DNA of 64,000 nucleotides. Origin: DATLGB01 sp038258425. GTDB taxonomy: Bacteria; Actinomycetota; Thermoleophilia; Solirubrobacterales; Solirubrobacteraceae. A model generated the notes under the pieces. The model was given only the letters and a program-made list of their open reading frames with translations. It did not search any database and had not been told where the DNA came from. A program made the position numbers and the translations under genes. Below, piece by piece: positions 51,591-59,092 of the stretch. The DNA lies in the NCBI GenBank assembly GCA_038258425.1, contig JBBSPV010000001.1, positions 1 through 64,000 of the forward strand, written 5' to 3'. How positions within the stretch are numbered: the stretch's first letter is position 1; each line of letters opens with the position of its first letter.

Positions 51591-52877
51591 TCAGGCCGTC
51601 CACCTCGGCGGTCGCGAGGCGGTCTGCCGGTGCTCGACGAGCCCGAACGGGGGCGCCGCCCGACCGACGGCCCCGTCCGCAGACGCCGCCTCCATCGCCT
51701 GGGCGACCGGCGCGCCGCCCGAGAGCCAGCGCATGGTGCCGGGAACGCGCCGCTCCCAGCGGATGCTCAGCACGGCGCTGCGGGTCACGAGCTCCTTGTA
51801 GAGGGCGGCGAGGCGGCCGGTGAGGACGCTGTTCTTGGGCCGGTCGGCGCGGTCGACCCACTGCACCAGCCCGTCGCGCCGGCCGAGCGACATCCCCTGG
51901 TGCAGGTAGCCGAAATCGAAGGGCCGGGGTTCGCGGCCCTGCACGACGGCGACGGCGCTGTCGGCCGCGTGGGCACCGGCCGGGAGCCCGGCCTGGCAGC
52001 TCATGCGGAACGCGCCACCGTTGGGCAGCGTCGGGATGGCGGCCGCGTCGCCCGCGCCGAGGACCTGCGGGTGGCTCACGCAGCGCAACGTGGCGTCGAT
52101 GAGCAGGCAGCCGCGGTTGTCCGTGGGCAGCCCACTGTTCCAGGCCAGCGGGTGCCCGATGAAGCCGGTGCACCAGACGGTCGCGTCGACGGGCAGCTCG
52201 CGGCCGTCGGCGAGCGCCAGCCGCCGCGGGTGCACCGCGACCACGCGAGCGCCCTCGACCACTTCCACCCCGAGTCGCGCGAGCCGCAGGGCGAGTTCCT
52301 CGCGACCCGCGGGCGACAACCACTCACCGAGGCGCTCCGCCGCGAGCAGCTGGACGCGGAGATCGCAGCGCGCGGCGGCGAACTCGCTGGCCGCCTCGAT
52401 GCCGGTCAGGCCGGCGCCGCAGACCGCCACGGTCGCCTCCTCGGGCAAGTGACGCAGCCTGGCGTTCAGACGCGCGGCGGCGGCCGGATCCTGCAGCGAG
52501 TGCGCGTGCTCGCGCGCGCCCGGAACCGCGTCGGCGTCGATCATGCTGCCCAGCGCCAGGATGACCTGGTCGAAGGGCAGCTCACGACGGCCGGTGCCGC
52601 CGGAGACCCGCACGACCGAGCGGTCCAGATCGATCTCGTCGGCGGTGGCCCGGACGTGGCGCACGCGCCGGCCGATCAGCTTGTCCACGTCGTAGCCTCC
52701 GACGTCCTGGCCGGCGGCGAGCTGGTGCATGCGCAGGCGCTGGACGAGCTCGCGGCGCGGCTCGACGAGCGTGACGTCGGCCCGGCGGTGTGCGCGGCCG
52801 GCGGTCCGGACGGCGGCCAGCGCGCCGACGTAGCCGCCGCCGACGACGACCACTTGATGACGATGCGGGTGGCTCAT
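51591..52877 (-). CDS. NAD(P)/FAD-dependent oxidoreductase (NDH-2/AIF-like), ECF41-linked
   Basis: A 428-aa flavoprotein. FAD fold HQVVVVGGGYVGALAAVRTAG; DVTLVEPRRELVQRLRMHQLAAGQDV; VILALGSMIDADAVPGAREHA; NAD fold VAVCGAGLTGIEAASEFA; and GAGDAAAIP near the end. Related to NDH-2 and AIFM2/FSP1-type quinone reductases; no membrane helix is evident. Excellent ribosome binding site on the minus strand (aaggaagg). Divergent from the ECF41 sigma gene and preceded by an ECF41-type promoter, so it is the likely primary target. ECF41 neighbours are often oxidoreductases of this kind. Confidence 0.9.
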   Translation of the reverse strand: MSHPHRHQVVVVGGGYVGALAAVRTAGRAHRRADVTLVEPRRELVQRLRMHQLAAGQDVGGYDVDKLIGRRVRHVRATADEIDLDRSVVRVSGGTGRRELPFDQVILALGSMIDADAVPGAREHAHSLQDPAAAARLNARLRHLPEEATVAVCGAGLTGIEAASEFAAARCDLRVQLLAAERLGEWLSPAGREELALRLARLGVEVVEGARVVAVHPRRLALADGRELPVDATVWCTGFIGHPLAWNSGLPTDNRGCLLIDATLRCVSHPQVLGAGDAAAIPTLPNGGAFRMSCQAGLPAGAHAADSAVAVVQGREPRPFDFGYLHQGMSLGRRDGLVQWVDRADRPKNSVLTGRLAALYKELVTRSAVLSIRWERRVPGTMRWLSGGAPVAQAMEAASADGAVGRAAPPFGLVEHRQTASRPPRWTA

Positions 52878-52911
52878 GCGGCCTTCCTTGGTTCGGGGGA
52901 GTCCCCCGGTA

Positions 52912-52938
52912 GACGAGGCGGCCGGCGCGGGCGTGACA
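52912..52938 (-). promoter_or_regulatory. ECF41-type promoter of the flavoprotein gene
   Basis: On the minus strand TGTCACG (52938-52932) and CGTC (52915-52912) are separated by 16 nt, matching the published ECF41 promoter consensus TGTCACA-N16/17-CGTC with one mismatch. It lies about 35 bp before the flavoprotein ATG. Confidence 0.75.
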
Positions 52939-52949
52939 GCCCGGGCCGC

Positions 52950-52976
52950 TGTCACACTCGGGCGGCGTGGCTCGTC
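52950..52976 (+). promoter_or_regulatory. ECF41-type promoter of the sigma-factor gene
   Basis: TGTCACA (52950-52956), 16-nt spacer, CGTC (52973-52976): an exact match to the ECF41 consensus. The spacer equals that of the divergent copy; the two -35 boxes are 11 bp apart. It implies that the sigma factor drives its own gene and the flavoprotein. Confidence 0.8.
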
Positions 52977-53018
52977 TGGTGGGTGGTGGGCGCACCCCGC
53001 GCCGCCGGCCCGACGCGC

Positions 53019-53942
53019 ATGACCGAGCCCGACGACCTCAGCGACCTCTTCCGCGCCCAACGGCGGCGGCTGTTCGCCGTCGCCTACCGGATGCTCGGCA
53101 GCGTCGGCGACGCCGAGGACGTCGTGCAGGACGCCTTCGCCCGCTACCAGCGCCTCGACCCGGCGCAGGTGCGCGACCCCGGGGCGCTGCTGACGACGAT
53201 GGTGACCCGAGGGGCGATCGACAACCTGAAGTCGGCGCGCAGGCGCCGCGAGCAGTACGTCGGGACCTGGCTCCCGGAGCCGCTGATCGCCGACCAGCCC
53301 GACGCCGCCGACCTCGCCGGGACCGCGGACTCGATCTCGATGGCCCTGCTCGTGCTCCTCGAGCGCCTGTCGCCGGTCGAGCGAGCCGTCTTCCTGCTGC
53401 GCGAGGCGTTCGACTACGACTACGAGGGGATCGCCGAGGTCGTCGGCCGCACGCCGGCGAACTGCCGCCAGATCGCGCTGCGCGCGCGCCGGCGCGTGGA
53501 CGCGCAGCGGCCGCGCTTCGAGGCCTCACGGGCCAAGCGCGACGAGCTCGCTCGCCGCTTCTTCGCCGCCTGCCAGGAGGGCGACAGCGCCGCGCTGCTC
53601 GAGCTGCTCTCGGCCGACAGCGTCCTCTACGGCGACGGCGGCGGCCGGGCGCCGGCCGCGCGGGCGCCCGTCCACGGCCGTGAGAAGGTCGCCCGGATGC
53701 TCGTCAACCTGACGCGCACCGGCGCCGCGATCGGCGCGCGCTACGAGCCGGCCACCGTCAACGGGCAGCCGGGCGCCCGCTACCTCGCCCCGGACGGCCG
53801 GCTGATCAGCGTCGCCGCCCTCGACATCGCCGACGGGCAGGTCCAGGCCGTCCGCTCCGTCGTGAACCCCGACAAGCTGCGCCACCTCGGGCCACCGGCC
53901 GACATCGGCGCGCTCATCGCCCTGCTCCGGCGTCCGGGCTGA
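53019..53942 (+). CDS. sigJ: ECF41 family sigma factor (SigJ-like) with SnoaL-like C-terminal domain
   Basis: A 307-aa extracytoplasmic-function sigma factor. Sigma2 region about 5-75 (FRAQRRRLFAVAYRMLGSVGDAEDVVQDAF), sigma4 about 105-160 (LSPVERAVFLLREAFDYDYEGIAEVVGRTPANCRQ), then a C-terminal SnoaL-like extension. All three ECF41 signatures are present: WLPEP (from residue 84) between the sigma domains, DGGGR (from 206) and NPDKL (from 283) in the extension, the latter known to modulate activity in the absence of a separate anti-sigma factor. Ends at 53942; ATG at 53019. Confidence 0.95.
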   Translation: MTEPDDLSDLFRAQRRRLFAVAYRMLGSVGDAEDVVQDAFARYQRLDPAQVRDPGALLTTMVTRGAIDNLKSARRRREQYVGTWLPEPLIADQPDAADLAGTADSISMALLVLLERLSPVERAVFLLREAFDYDYEGIAEVVGRTPANCRQIALRARRRVDAQRPRFEASRAKRDELARRFFAACQEGDSAALLELLSADSVLYGDGGGRAPAARAPVHGREKVARMLVNLTRTGAAIGARYEPATVNGQPGARYLAPDGRLISVAALDIADGQVQAVRSVVNPDKLRHLGPPADIGALIALLRRPG

Positions 53943-54004
53943 GCCGCCGCAGCCGCCGCCGCGTCGTGAACGCCGGCGCTCCACGACGTGGACGTCTGCA
54001 CCGT

Positions 54005-54487
54005 TCAGCGCGCCGCGGACCGGAAGGCCACGACCGGCAGCTCGCGCGCGAGCCGGCTCCGCGCCTCCTCGGAGCCGTCATAGCGCCAGCCGACGAGCCA
54101 GCTCAGCACCCGGCGGACGACAGGAGCCACGAGCCGATTGCGCCGCTCGTAGTCGGCGAGGACGACGACGGCCTCGTCCTCGCCGAGCGTGCGATGCTCG
54201 GGCCGGAAGCGTCGGCGGCCGACGGCCACCTCGACCGCGGGACCGGCCTGGACGTTGCGGTACCAGTTCGCCGACCGCCCGAGGCCTGCGAGAACCAGGA
54301 ACTCGCCGGCCGCCGGGCGCGTGCCGATCACCTCGAGCATCGTGCGATGGCGGCGTCCGGTGCGGCGACCGACGTGGGTCAGCCGCAGGAAGCGCCGGCC
54401 GAGGAGCCAGCCGAGGTTCCAGTCGTACAGCCGCGCGGGGGCACGGAGCAGCCCGCGGACGACTGGTCCGGGCCGGCGGGCGATCAT
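54005..54487 (-). CDS. nitroreductase/deazaflavin-dependent (Ddn-like) protein
   Basis: A 160-aa protein of the F420-dependent nitroreductase (Ddn/PNPOx-like split barrel) family. Core: RRFLRLTHVGRRTGRRHRTMLEVIGTRPAAGEFLVLAGLGRSANWYRNVQAGPAVEVAVGRRRFRPE, which is the typical TxGRxTGxxR...WxxNxxAxPxVxV pattern. Likely reduces quinones or other substrates with F420H2. ATG 54487 gives a normal start; a longer frame from 54535 adds an atypical N-terminus. Stands alone between the sigma gene and the aldo/keto reductase gene. Confidence 0.88.
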   Translation of the reverse strand: MIARRPGPVVRGLLRAPARLYDWNLGWLLGRRFLRLTHVGRRTGRRHRTMLEVIGTRPAAGEFLVLAGLGRSANWYRNVQAGPAVEVAVGRRRFRPEHRTLGEDEAVVVLADYERRNRLVAPVVRRVLSWLVGWRYDGSEEARSRLARELPVVAFRSAAR

Positions 54488-54627
54488 GGCCGCAGTCTCG
54501 CACGCGGCGGACGCCGGATGCCGATCGAGCGGCACTGAGGCGGCGTCGGCATCGGGGCGCCGACCCCCTGCTCCGGCCGGGCTGAACCGGCGGGCGCCGG
54601 AACCGTGCGTACTTCCGGAGCCGGGTG

Positions 54628-55464
54628 CTAGTGACCCGTCCGGTCCGAGTCGGTCGCCGCCTCCTCGCCGCGGTCCAGCGCGGAGAGCTCGGCGACCTCC
54701 TCGGGCTCGAGCGTGAAGTCGAAGACCTCGAGGTTCTCGCGCATCCGCGTGGGGTCGGAGGACTTCGGGATGGTCACGAGGTCGAGCTCCATGTGCCAGC
54801 GCAGCACGACCTGGGCCGGCGTGCGGCCGTGTCGCCCGGCGAGCCGGCGCACCGCCGGGTGCTCGAGCAGGGCGCTGCCGTGGCCCAGCGGGCTGTAGGA
54901 CTCCGTGACGATCCCGTGCGTCTCGTGGTAGCCGCGCGGCCCGGTGCGGGTGAGCGTCGGGTCGAGCTCGATCTCGTTGACGTCCGGGCTGCGGCCCGTG
55001 GCCTCGCGCACCCGCTCGAGGTGCGCCGGCTTGAAGTTCGACGTCCCGAGCGCACGGACGCGCCCGGCCTCGTGGAGCTCGATCAGCCCCTCGAAGGCCT
55101 CGACGTAGCGGTCCTGCGCGGGGTTCGGCCAGTGGATGAGCAGCAGGTCGAGGTACTCGAGCCCGAGCCGCCCGGCCGCGGCCTCGAACGCCTCCTGCGC
55201 CTCGCGGACCCCGTGGGAAGCGGCGTTGAACTTCGTGGTGACGAAGAGCTCCTCGCGCGGGACGCCACTCGCGCGCAGCCCACGGCCGACGCCGGTCTCG
55301 TTCCCGTAGGCGTAGGCCGTGTCGACGAGCCGGTAGCCGAGCTCGACGGCCTGCGCGACGGCGCGCTCGGCCTCTGCGTCGTCCATGGGCCAGGTGCCCA
55401 GCCCGAGGCGCGGCATGGTGGCCCCACTGTGGAGGCGGACGGTCGGAGCCGGCGGGACGGACAT
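54628..55464 (-). CDS. aldo/keto reductase
   Basis: A 278-aa NADPH-dependent oxidoreductase of the AKR superfamily. It has the catalytic tetrad: Asp and Tyr in YRLVDTAYAYGNETGVG, Lys in EELFVTTKFNAASHG and His in LDLLLIHWPNP. The C-terminal LVTIPKSSDPTRMRENLEVFDFTLEPEEVAEL binds NADP phosphate. Resembles 2,5-diketo-D-gluconate reductase-type bacterial AKRs. Divergent from the FTR1 gene. Confidence 0.94.
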   Translation of the reverse strand: MSVPPAPTVRLHSGATMPRLGLGTWPMDDAEAERAVAQAVELGYRLVDTAYAYGNETGVGRGLRASGVPREELFVTTKFNAASHGVREAQEAFEAAAGRLGLEYLDLLLIHWPNPAQDRYVEAFEGLIELHEAGRVRALGTSNFKPAHLERVREATGRSPDVNEIELDPTLTRTGPRGYHETHGIVTESYSPLGHGSALLEHPAVRRLAGRHGRTPAQVVLRWHMELDLVTIPKSSDPTRMRENLEVFDFTLEPEEVAELSALDRGEEAATDSDRTGH

Positions 55465-55485
55465 GTCCGGGCGCTACCCGGAACT

Positions 55486-55504
55486 CCGTGTTAGGCTACC
55501 CGAA
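55486..55504 (+). promoter_or_regulatory. partial DtxR/IdeR-type iron box before FTR1
   Basis: TTAGGCTACCCGAA (55491-55504) matches 12 of the last 14 positions of the IdeR box TTAGGTTAGGCTAACCTAA; the first five positions match once only. It ends 3 bp before the ATG and overlaps a TTAGGCT -10-like sequence, so binding would block an apparently leaderless promoter. Confidence 0.35.
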
Positions 55505-55507
55505 CAC

Positions 55508-56533
55508 ATGGCCGAGACGAAGACCTCCAAGCTTCCTCGCGGCGTCCTGTGGACCGCCATTCTCGCCGCCGTCGCCGGGCTTGTCTACCTCATGGCCACC
55601 GCGAGCACCGGCCCGGTGGACCCGACGGAGGTCCGCGGCGCCCAGAGCCACGGGACCGTCGTGTTCAACTCCGCGATGATCGTCTTCCGCGAGGGCCTCG
55701 AGGCCGTGCTCATCTTCGCCGCCGTGACCGCCGCGATGAAGGGCGCCAACCAGGGCAAGCGCCGCCCCATGGTGTTCGGCGTCGCCGTCGCCTTCGCCGC
55801 AACGGTGGCCACGTGGTTCTTGGCCCAGGCGCTGCTCGGCGTCGCCTCACCGCTCGGCCCGCGGCTCGAGGGGATCACCGGCTTCCTCGCCATCGTCGTG
55901 CTGCTCATCGTCCTCAACTGGTTCGTGCACAAGGTCTACTGGAGCGAGTGGATCGGCAAGCACCATCGCCAGCGCCGCCGGGTGCTCCTGCGCACGGGGC
56001 TCGGCGCGACCCTCGGGCTCGTCGCGCTCGGCTTCACGAGCGTCTTCCGCGAGGGCTTCGAGGTCGTGCTCTTCCTCCAGAACCTCCAGCTCCAGGACGG
56101 CACGGGCACCGTCCTCGAGGGCGTCGGCATCGGCCTGGCGGCCACTGCCGTGGTCGGCGTGCTCACCTTCTGGATGCACCAGAAGCTGCCCTACCGCAAG
56201 ATGCTCATCCTCACGGGTGTGCTCGTCGCCGTCGTCCTCGTGGTGATGATCGGCGGCACCGCGCTGACCTTCGGCGACCTCGGCTGGATCCCGCTGCACA
56301 GGACGCCGTTCACCGTGCCGGAGTGGATGGGCTCGTGGTTCGAGGTCTACTCCTACTGGGAGACCATCGGCGCCCAGATCCTGGCCGCGGGCTTCGTGGT
56401 CGGCTCCTACTACCTCGCCGAGCACCTGAAGGTCCGCCGCCCGCAGCGCCGGGGTGAGCCGGTTGCGGTCCGGGCCGAGGCCCCTCCCGCCCCGCGGCCG
56501 GCCCCGGCGCACACGCTCGGTACGTCGCACTAG
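55508..56533 (+). CDS. FTR1 family iron permease
   Basis: A 341-aa membrane permease with seven or so spans. Two REGLE-type iron-binding motifs are present, IVFREGLEAVLIFAAVTAA and SVFREGFEVVLFLQNLQL, the signature of FTR1/EfeU. The usual EfeO/EfeB partners are not nearby, and no multicopper oxidase is seen, so the electron/ferroxidase partner is unknown. ATG 55508; transcript appears leaderless. Ends with a basic, Pro-rich tail. Iron control by a DtxR-type box is likely. Confidence 0.94.
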   Translation: MAETKTSKLPRGVLWTAILAAVAGLVYLMATASTGPVDPTEVRGAQSHGTVVFNSAMIVFREGLEAVLIFAAVTAAMKGANQGKRRPMVFGVAVAFAATVATWFLAQALLGVASPLGPRLEGITGFLAIVVLLIVLNWFVHKVYWSEWIGKHHRQRRRVLLRTGLGATLGLVALGFTSVFREGFEVVLFLQNLQLQDGTGTVLEGVGIGLAATAVVGVLTFWMHQKLPYRKMLILTGVLVAVVLVVMIGGTALTFGDLGWIPLHRTPFTVPEWMGSWFEVYSYWETIGAQILAAGFVVGSYYLAEHLKVRRPQRRGEPVAVRAEAPPAPRPAPAHTLGTSH

Positions 56534-56574
56534 CGACTGACACCGCTCAGTGCGGGAGCGTGGAGCGGAGCTTC

Positions 56575-56612
56575 AGTCGCGCGGTGGTCGCCCGGACGAC
56601 CGGAGCGCGACT
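56575..56612. terminator. hairpin between convergent FTR1 and MMPL genes
   Basis: Outer 8-bp stem AGTCGCGC/GCGCGACT (56575-56582 with 56605-56612) encloses an inner GGTCG/CGACC stem. Placed between two convergent genes it probably terminates both. Confidence 0.6.
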
Positions 56613-56632
56613 GGCTCGAGCCGCGCCCTCGC

Positions 56633-58717
56633 TCAGTCGGCCCCGTCGTGCTTGGACAGCTTCGACGGCCACCAGATGACCTTGCCCAGGTCGAAGGCGA
56701 GGGCCGGCACGATGACCGAGCGCACGAGGAACGTGTCGAGCAGCACGCCGAAGGCGATGATGAAGCCGAGCTCGGTGAGGAAGATCAGCGGCAGCACGGC
56801 GAGGGCGCCGAACGTCCCGGCGAGCACGATGCCGGCACTCGTGATCACCGCCCCCGTCACGGCCAGGCCGCGCAGCGTCCCCTGCCGCGTCCCGTGCGCG
56901 AGCGACTCCTCCCGCACCCGCGCCATGAGGAAGATGTTGTAGTCGATGCCGAGCGCGACGAGGAAGACGAAGGTCAGCAGCGGCAGGGACGGATCGACCC
57001 CCGGGAAGTCGAAGATCTCGTTGGAGACGATGATCCCGGTGCCGAGCGCCGCGGCGAAGGAGAGGATGACGCTCAGCACGAGCAGCAGCGGCGCGAACAG
57101 CGCCCGCAGGAGCACCGCGAGGATCACGAAGACGACGAACAGGGCGACCGGCAGGATGACGAGGTTGTCGCGCTCGGCCGCCTTGCGGTAGTCGTAGGAC
57201 TCGGCGGTCGCCCCGCCGACCAGGGCGCCCTGCCCGCCGGCCTGCTTGACCACCCGGCGCAGCTGCGGCACGGAGTCGATCGCCTCCGTCGAGTAGGGGT
57301 CGGCGGCGAGCACCGTGTCCAGGCGCACGCCCGGCGGTCCGACGCGGGGCGGCGCCACGGCGGCGACGAGGTCGCGGCGCCCCTTCAGCGCCTGCGCCAC
57401 CGCAGGGGCCCGGCCCCGGTCCGGCACGATGACGTTCGTCGGCGCCGACGCCCCGGCCGGGAACGACCGCGCGAGCGCCTCCTGGCCCTGGACGGACTCC
57501 ACCTCGCCGCGGAACGAGTTGCCGTTGGTCAGGCCGGTGTCGATCTGGGTGATGCCGAGCGCGAGCACGACGAGCAGCAGCGTGCCGCCGACCCAGACCG
57601 CTCGCGGGCGCTTGACGACGCGATCGCCCACGCGCCGCCAGAGGCCGTGCGTCTCGTCCGTGCCGGAGTCGCCGTAGTGCGGGATCGTGTGGATGAACGG
57701 CGCCCAGAACGCCCGCCGCCCGCAGATGGTCAGCAGCGCGGGCAGCATGGTGAGCATGGCGATCATGGCGATGCCGACGCCCATCGCCCCGATCGGGCCG
57801 AGACCGGCGGTGCCGTTGACCTCCGCCAGCGACAGGGTCAGCAGCGCCGCGATCACGGTCAGCCCGGAGGCGAGGATGGCCGGGCCGGCCGAGCCCAGCG
57901 CGATCCGCATGGCGTCGTGCTTGTCCTCGTGGCGGCGCAGCTCCTCGCGATAGCGGGAGACGAGCAGCAGCGCGTAGTCCGTGCCGGCGCCGAACACGAG
58001 CACGGGGAGGATGCCGCCCGACTGGCCGTTGATCGTCACCCCGGCTTCCGCGATCAGGTACCCGAACCCGCGCGAGGCGCCCTCGGCCAGCAGCACGGTG
58101 AAGAACGGAATGGCCCAGAAGATCGGCGAGCGGTAGATGAGGATGAGCAGGATCAGCACGATCCCGGCCGCGACGTAGAGCAGCGTCCCGTTGATGGAGC
58201 CGAACACCTCGATGGCGTCCGCCGAGAAGCCGCCGGGCCCGGTCACGTCGACCTGCATCCCGTCCCGGTCGCCGCTCACGCGCTTGCGGATGTCCTTGAC
58301 CGTGTTGAGCAGGACGTCGCCCTCGCCCGTCGCGCGGATCGGCGTGGTCAGCAGCGCGGCGTCGTCGCGCGGGCTGAAGACCGGCTTGCCGGTCGGCAGC
58401 GTGGCCGGGAACCGCTGCTCGTTGATGAACGCGCGGTCGGCGGCGATCCGCGCTCGGTCGGCCGTCCGCAGCCCGCCTTCACGCTGGTAGACGATCACCG
58501 CGGGCGCGAGCTCGCCGGCCGGGAACTGCTGAACGGCCTTCAGCGACCTGACGGACTCCGTGTCGCCGGGCAGGAAGGAGACGGTCTCGTTCTGCTGCGC
58601 GTCCTCGAACTTGCCGGCGAAGGCACCGGCGACGGCTCCCGCGACGACGAGGAAGACGACGAAGACGACCCACTTGCCCCGCCGCCCGGCGGGAACGCCG
58701 AAGAGGCGGTTGGACAT
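56633..58717 (-). CDS. MMPL family transporter
   Basis: A 694-aa RND-type transporter, a paralogue of the 11.6-13.7 kb gene. N-terminal TM GRRGKWVVFVVFLVVAGAVAGAFAGKFEDAQQNETVSFLPGDTES, then an extracytoplasmic domain, and the GxxxDY motif FGAGTDYALLLVSRYREELRRHEDK; the second half has FLVALGIDYNIFLMARVREESLAHGTRQGTLRGLAVTGAVITSAG. Both conserved Asp-Tyr pairs are kept, so proton coupling is likely. Cargo unknown. ATG 58717. Divergent from nothing: the next gene upstream is the UBP zinc finger on the same strand, separated by a hairpin. Confidence 0.94.
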   Translation of the reverse strand: MSNRLFGVPAGRRGKWVVFVVFLVVAGAVAGAFAGKFEDAQQNETVSFLPGDTESVRSLKAVQQFPAGELAPAVIVYQREGGLRTADRARIAADRAFINEQRFPATLPTGKPVFSPRDDAALLTTPIRATGEGDVLLNTVKDIRKRVSGDRDGMQVDVTGPGGFSADAIEVFGSINGTLLYVAAGIVLILLILIYRSPIFWAIPFFTVLLAEGASRGFGYLIAEAGVTINGQSGGILPVLVFGAGTDYALLLVSRYREELRRHEDKHDAMRIALGSAGPAILASGLTVIAALLTLSLAEVNGTAGLGPIGAMGVGIAMIAMLTMLPALLTICGRRAFWAPFIHTIPHYGDSGTDETHGLWRRVGDRVVKRPRAVWVGGTLLLVVLALGITQIDTGLTNGNSFRGEVESVQGQEALARSFPAGASAPTNVIVPDRGRAPAVAQALKGRRDLVAAVAPPRVGPPGVRLDTVLAADPYSTEAIDSVPQLRRVVKQAGGQGALVGGATAESYDYRKAAERDNLVILPVALFVVFVILAVLLRALFAPLLLVLSVILSFAAALGTGIIVSNEIFDFPGVDPSLPLLTFVFLVALGIDYNIFLMARVREESLAHGTRQGTLRGLAVTGAVITSAGIVLAGTFGALAVLPLIFLTELGFIIAFGVLLDTFLVRSVIVPALAFDLGKVIWWPSKLSKHDGAD

Positions 58718-58746
58718 GCGCGGACCCTACGGGACCGCCCCGTGCG

Positions 58747-58772
58747 GCTCGCGTCAGCCCGATGACGTGAGC
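58747..58772 (-). terminator. hairpin immediately after the UBP zinc-finger gene
   Basis: 10-bp stem with one G-U pair (58747-58756 with 58763-58772, 6-nt loop) starts directly after the minus-strand stop codon at 58773. No T tract. It probably ends the four-gene signalling transcript. Confidence 0.6.
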
Positions 58773-59087
58773 TCAGCCGCCCAGCGGCGAGGGCGGGATG
58801 CGGGTCTCGCCGGTGATCTCCGCGATGCGCATGGCGAGCTCGTCCGGGTAGCAGAAGCTCCAGTCCTCGCCCGGCTGCAAGGAGCGCACGATCGGGTGCC
58901 CGCTCGTGGAGACGTGGGCGCTGGCGTGGCGCTCGGGCGAGCTGTCGCAGCACCCGACGTGGCCGCACTCGAGGCAGATGCGCAGGTGCACCCACTGGGT
59001 GCCCTCGCGCAGACAGTCCTCGCAGCCGTCGACCGCGGCCGGGAGCTCGGTGACCTCGATGGTGTCGAGATGGGTGCACTGCGGCAT
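58773..59087 (-). CDS. UBP-type zinc finger protein
   Basis: A 104-aa protein made almost entirely of a ZnF-UBP domain. Zinc ligands are visible: Cys4/His6, CEDC (Cys22, Cys25), CLECGHVGCC (Cys38, Cys41, Cys46), followed by HASAHVSTSGHPIV (His ligands). In eukaryotes this domain recognises the C-terminal Gly-Gly tail of ubiquitin; bacterial homologues are known in actinobacteria but have no established target. This protein itself ends in Gly-Gly, as does the upstream histidine kinase. ATG 59087, 5 nt after the kinase stop. Confidence 0.9.
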   Translation of the reverse strand: MPQCTHLDTIEVTELPAAVDGCEDCLREGTQWVHLRICLECGHVGCCDSSPERHASAHVSTSGHPIVRSLQPGEDWSFCYPDELAMRIAEITGETRIPPSPLGG

Positions 59088-59092
59088 GGCGG

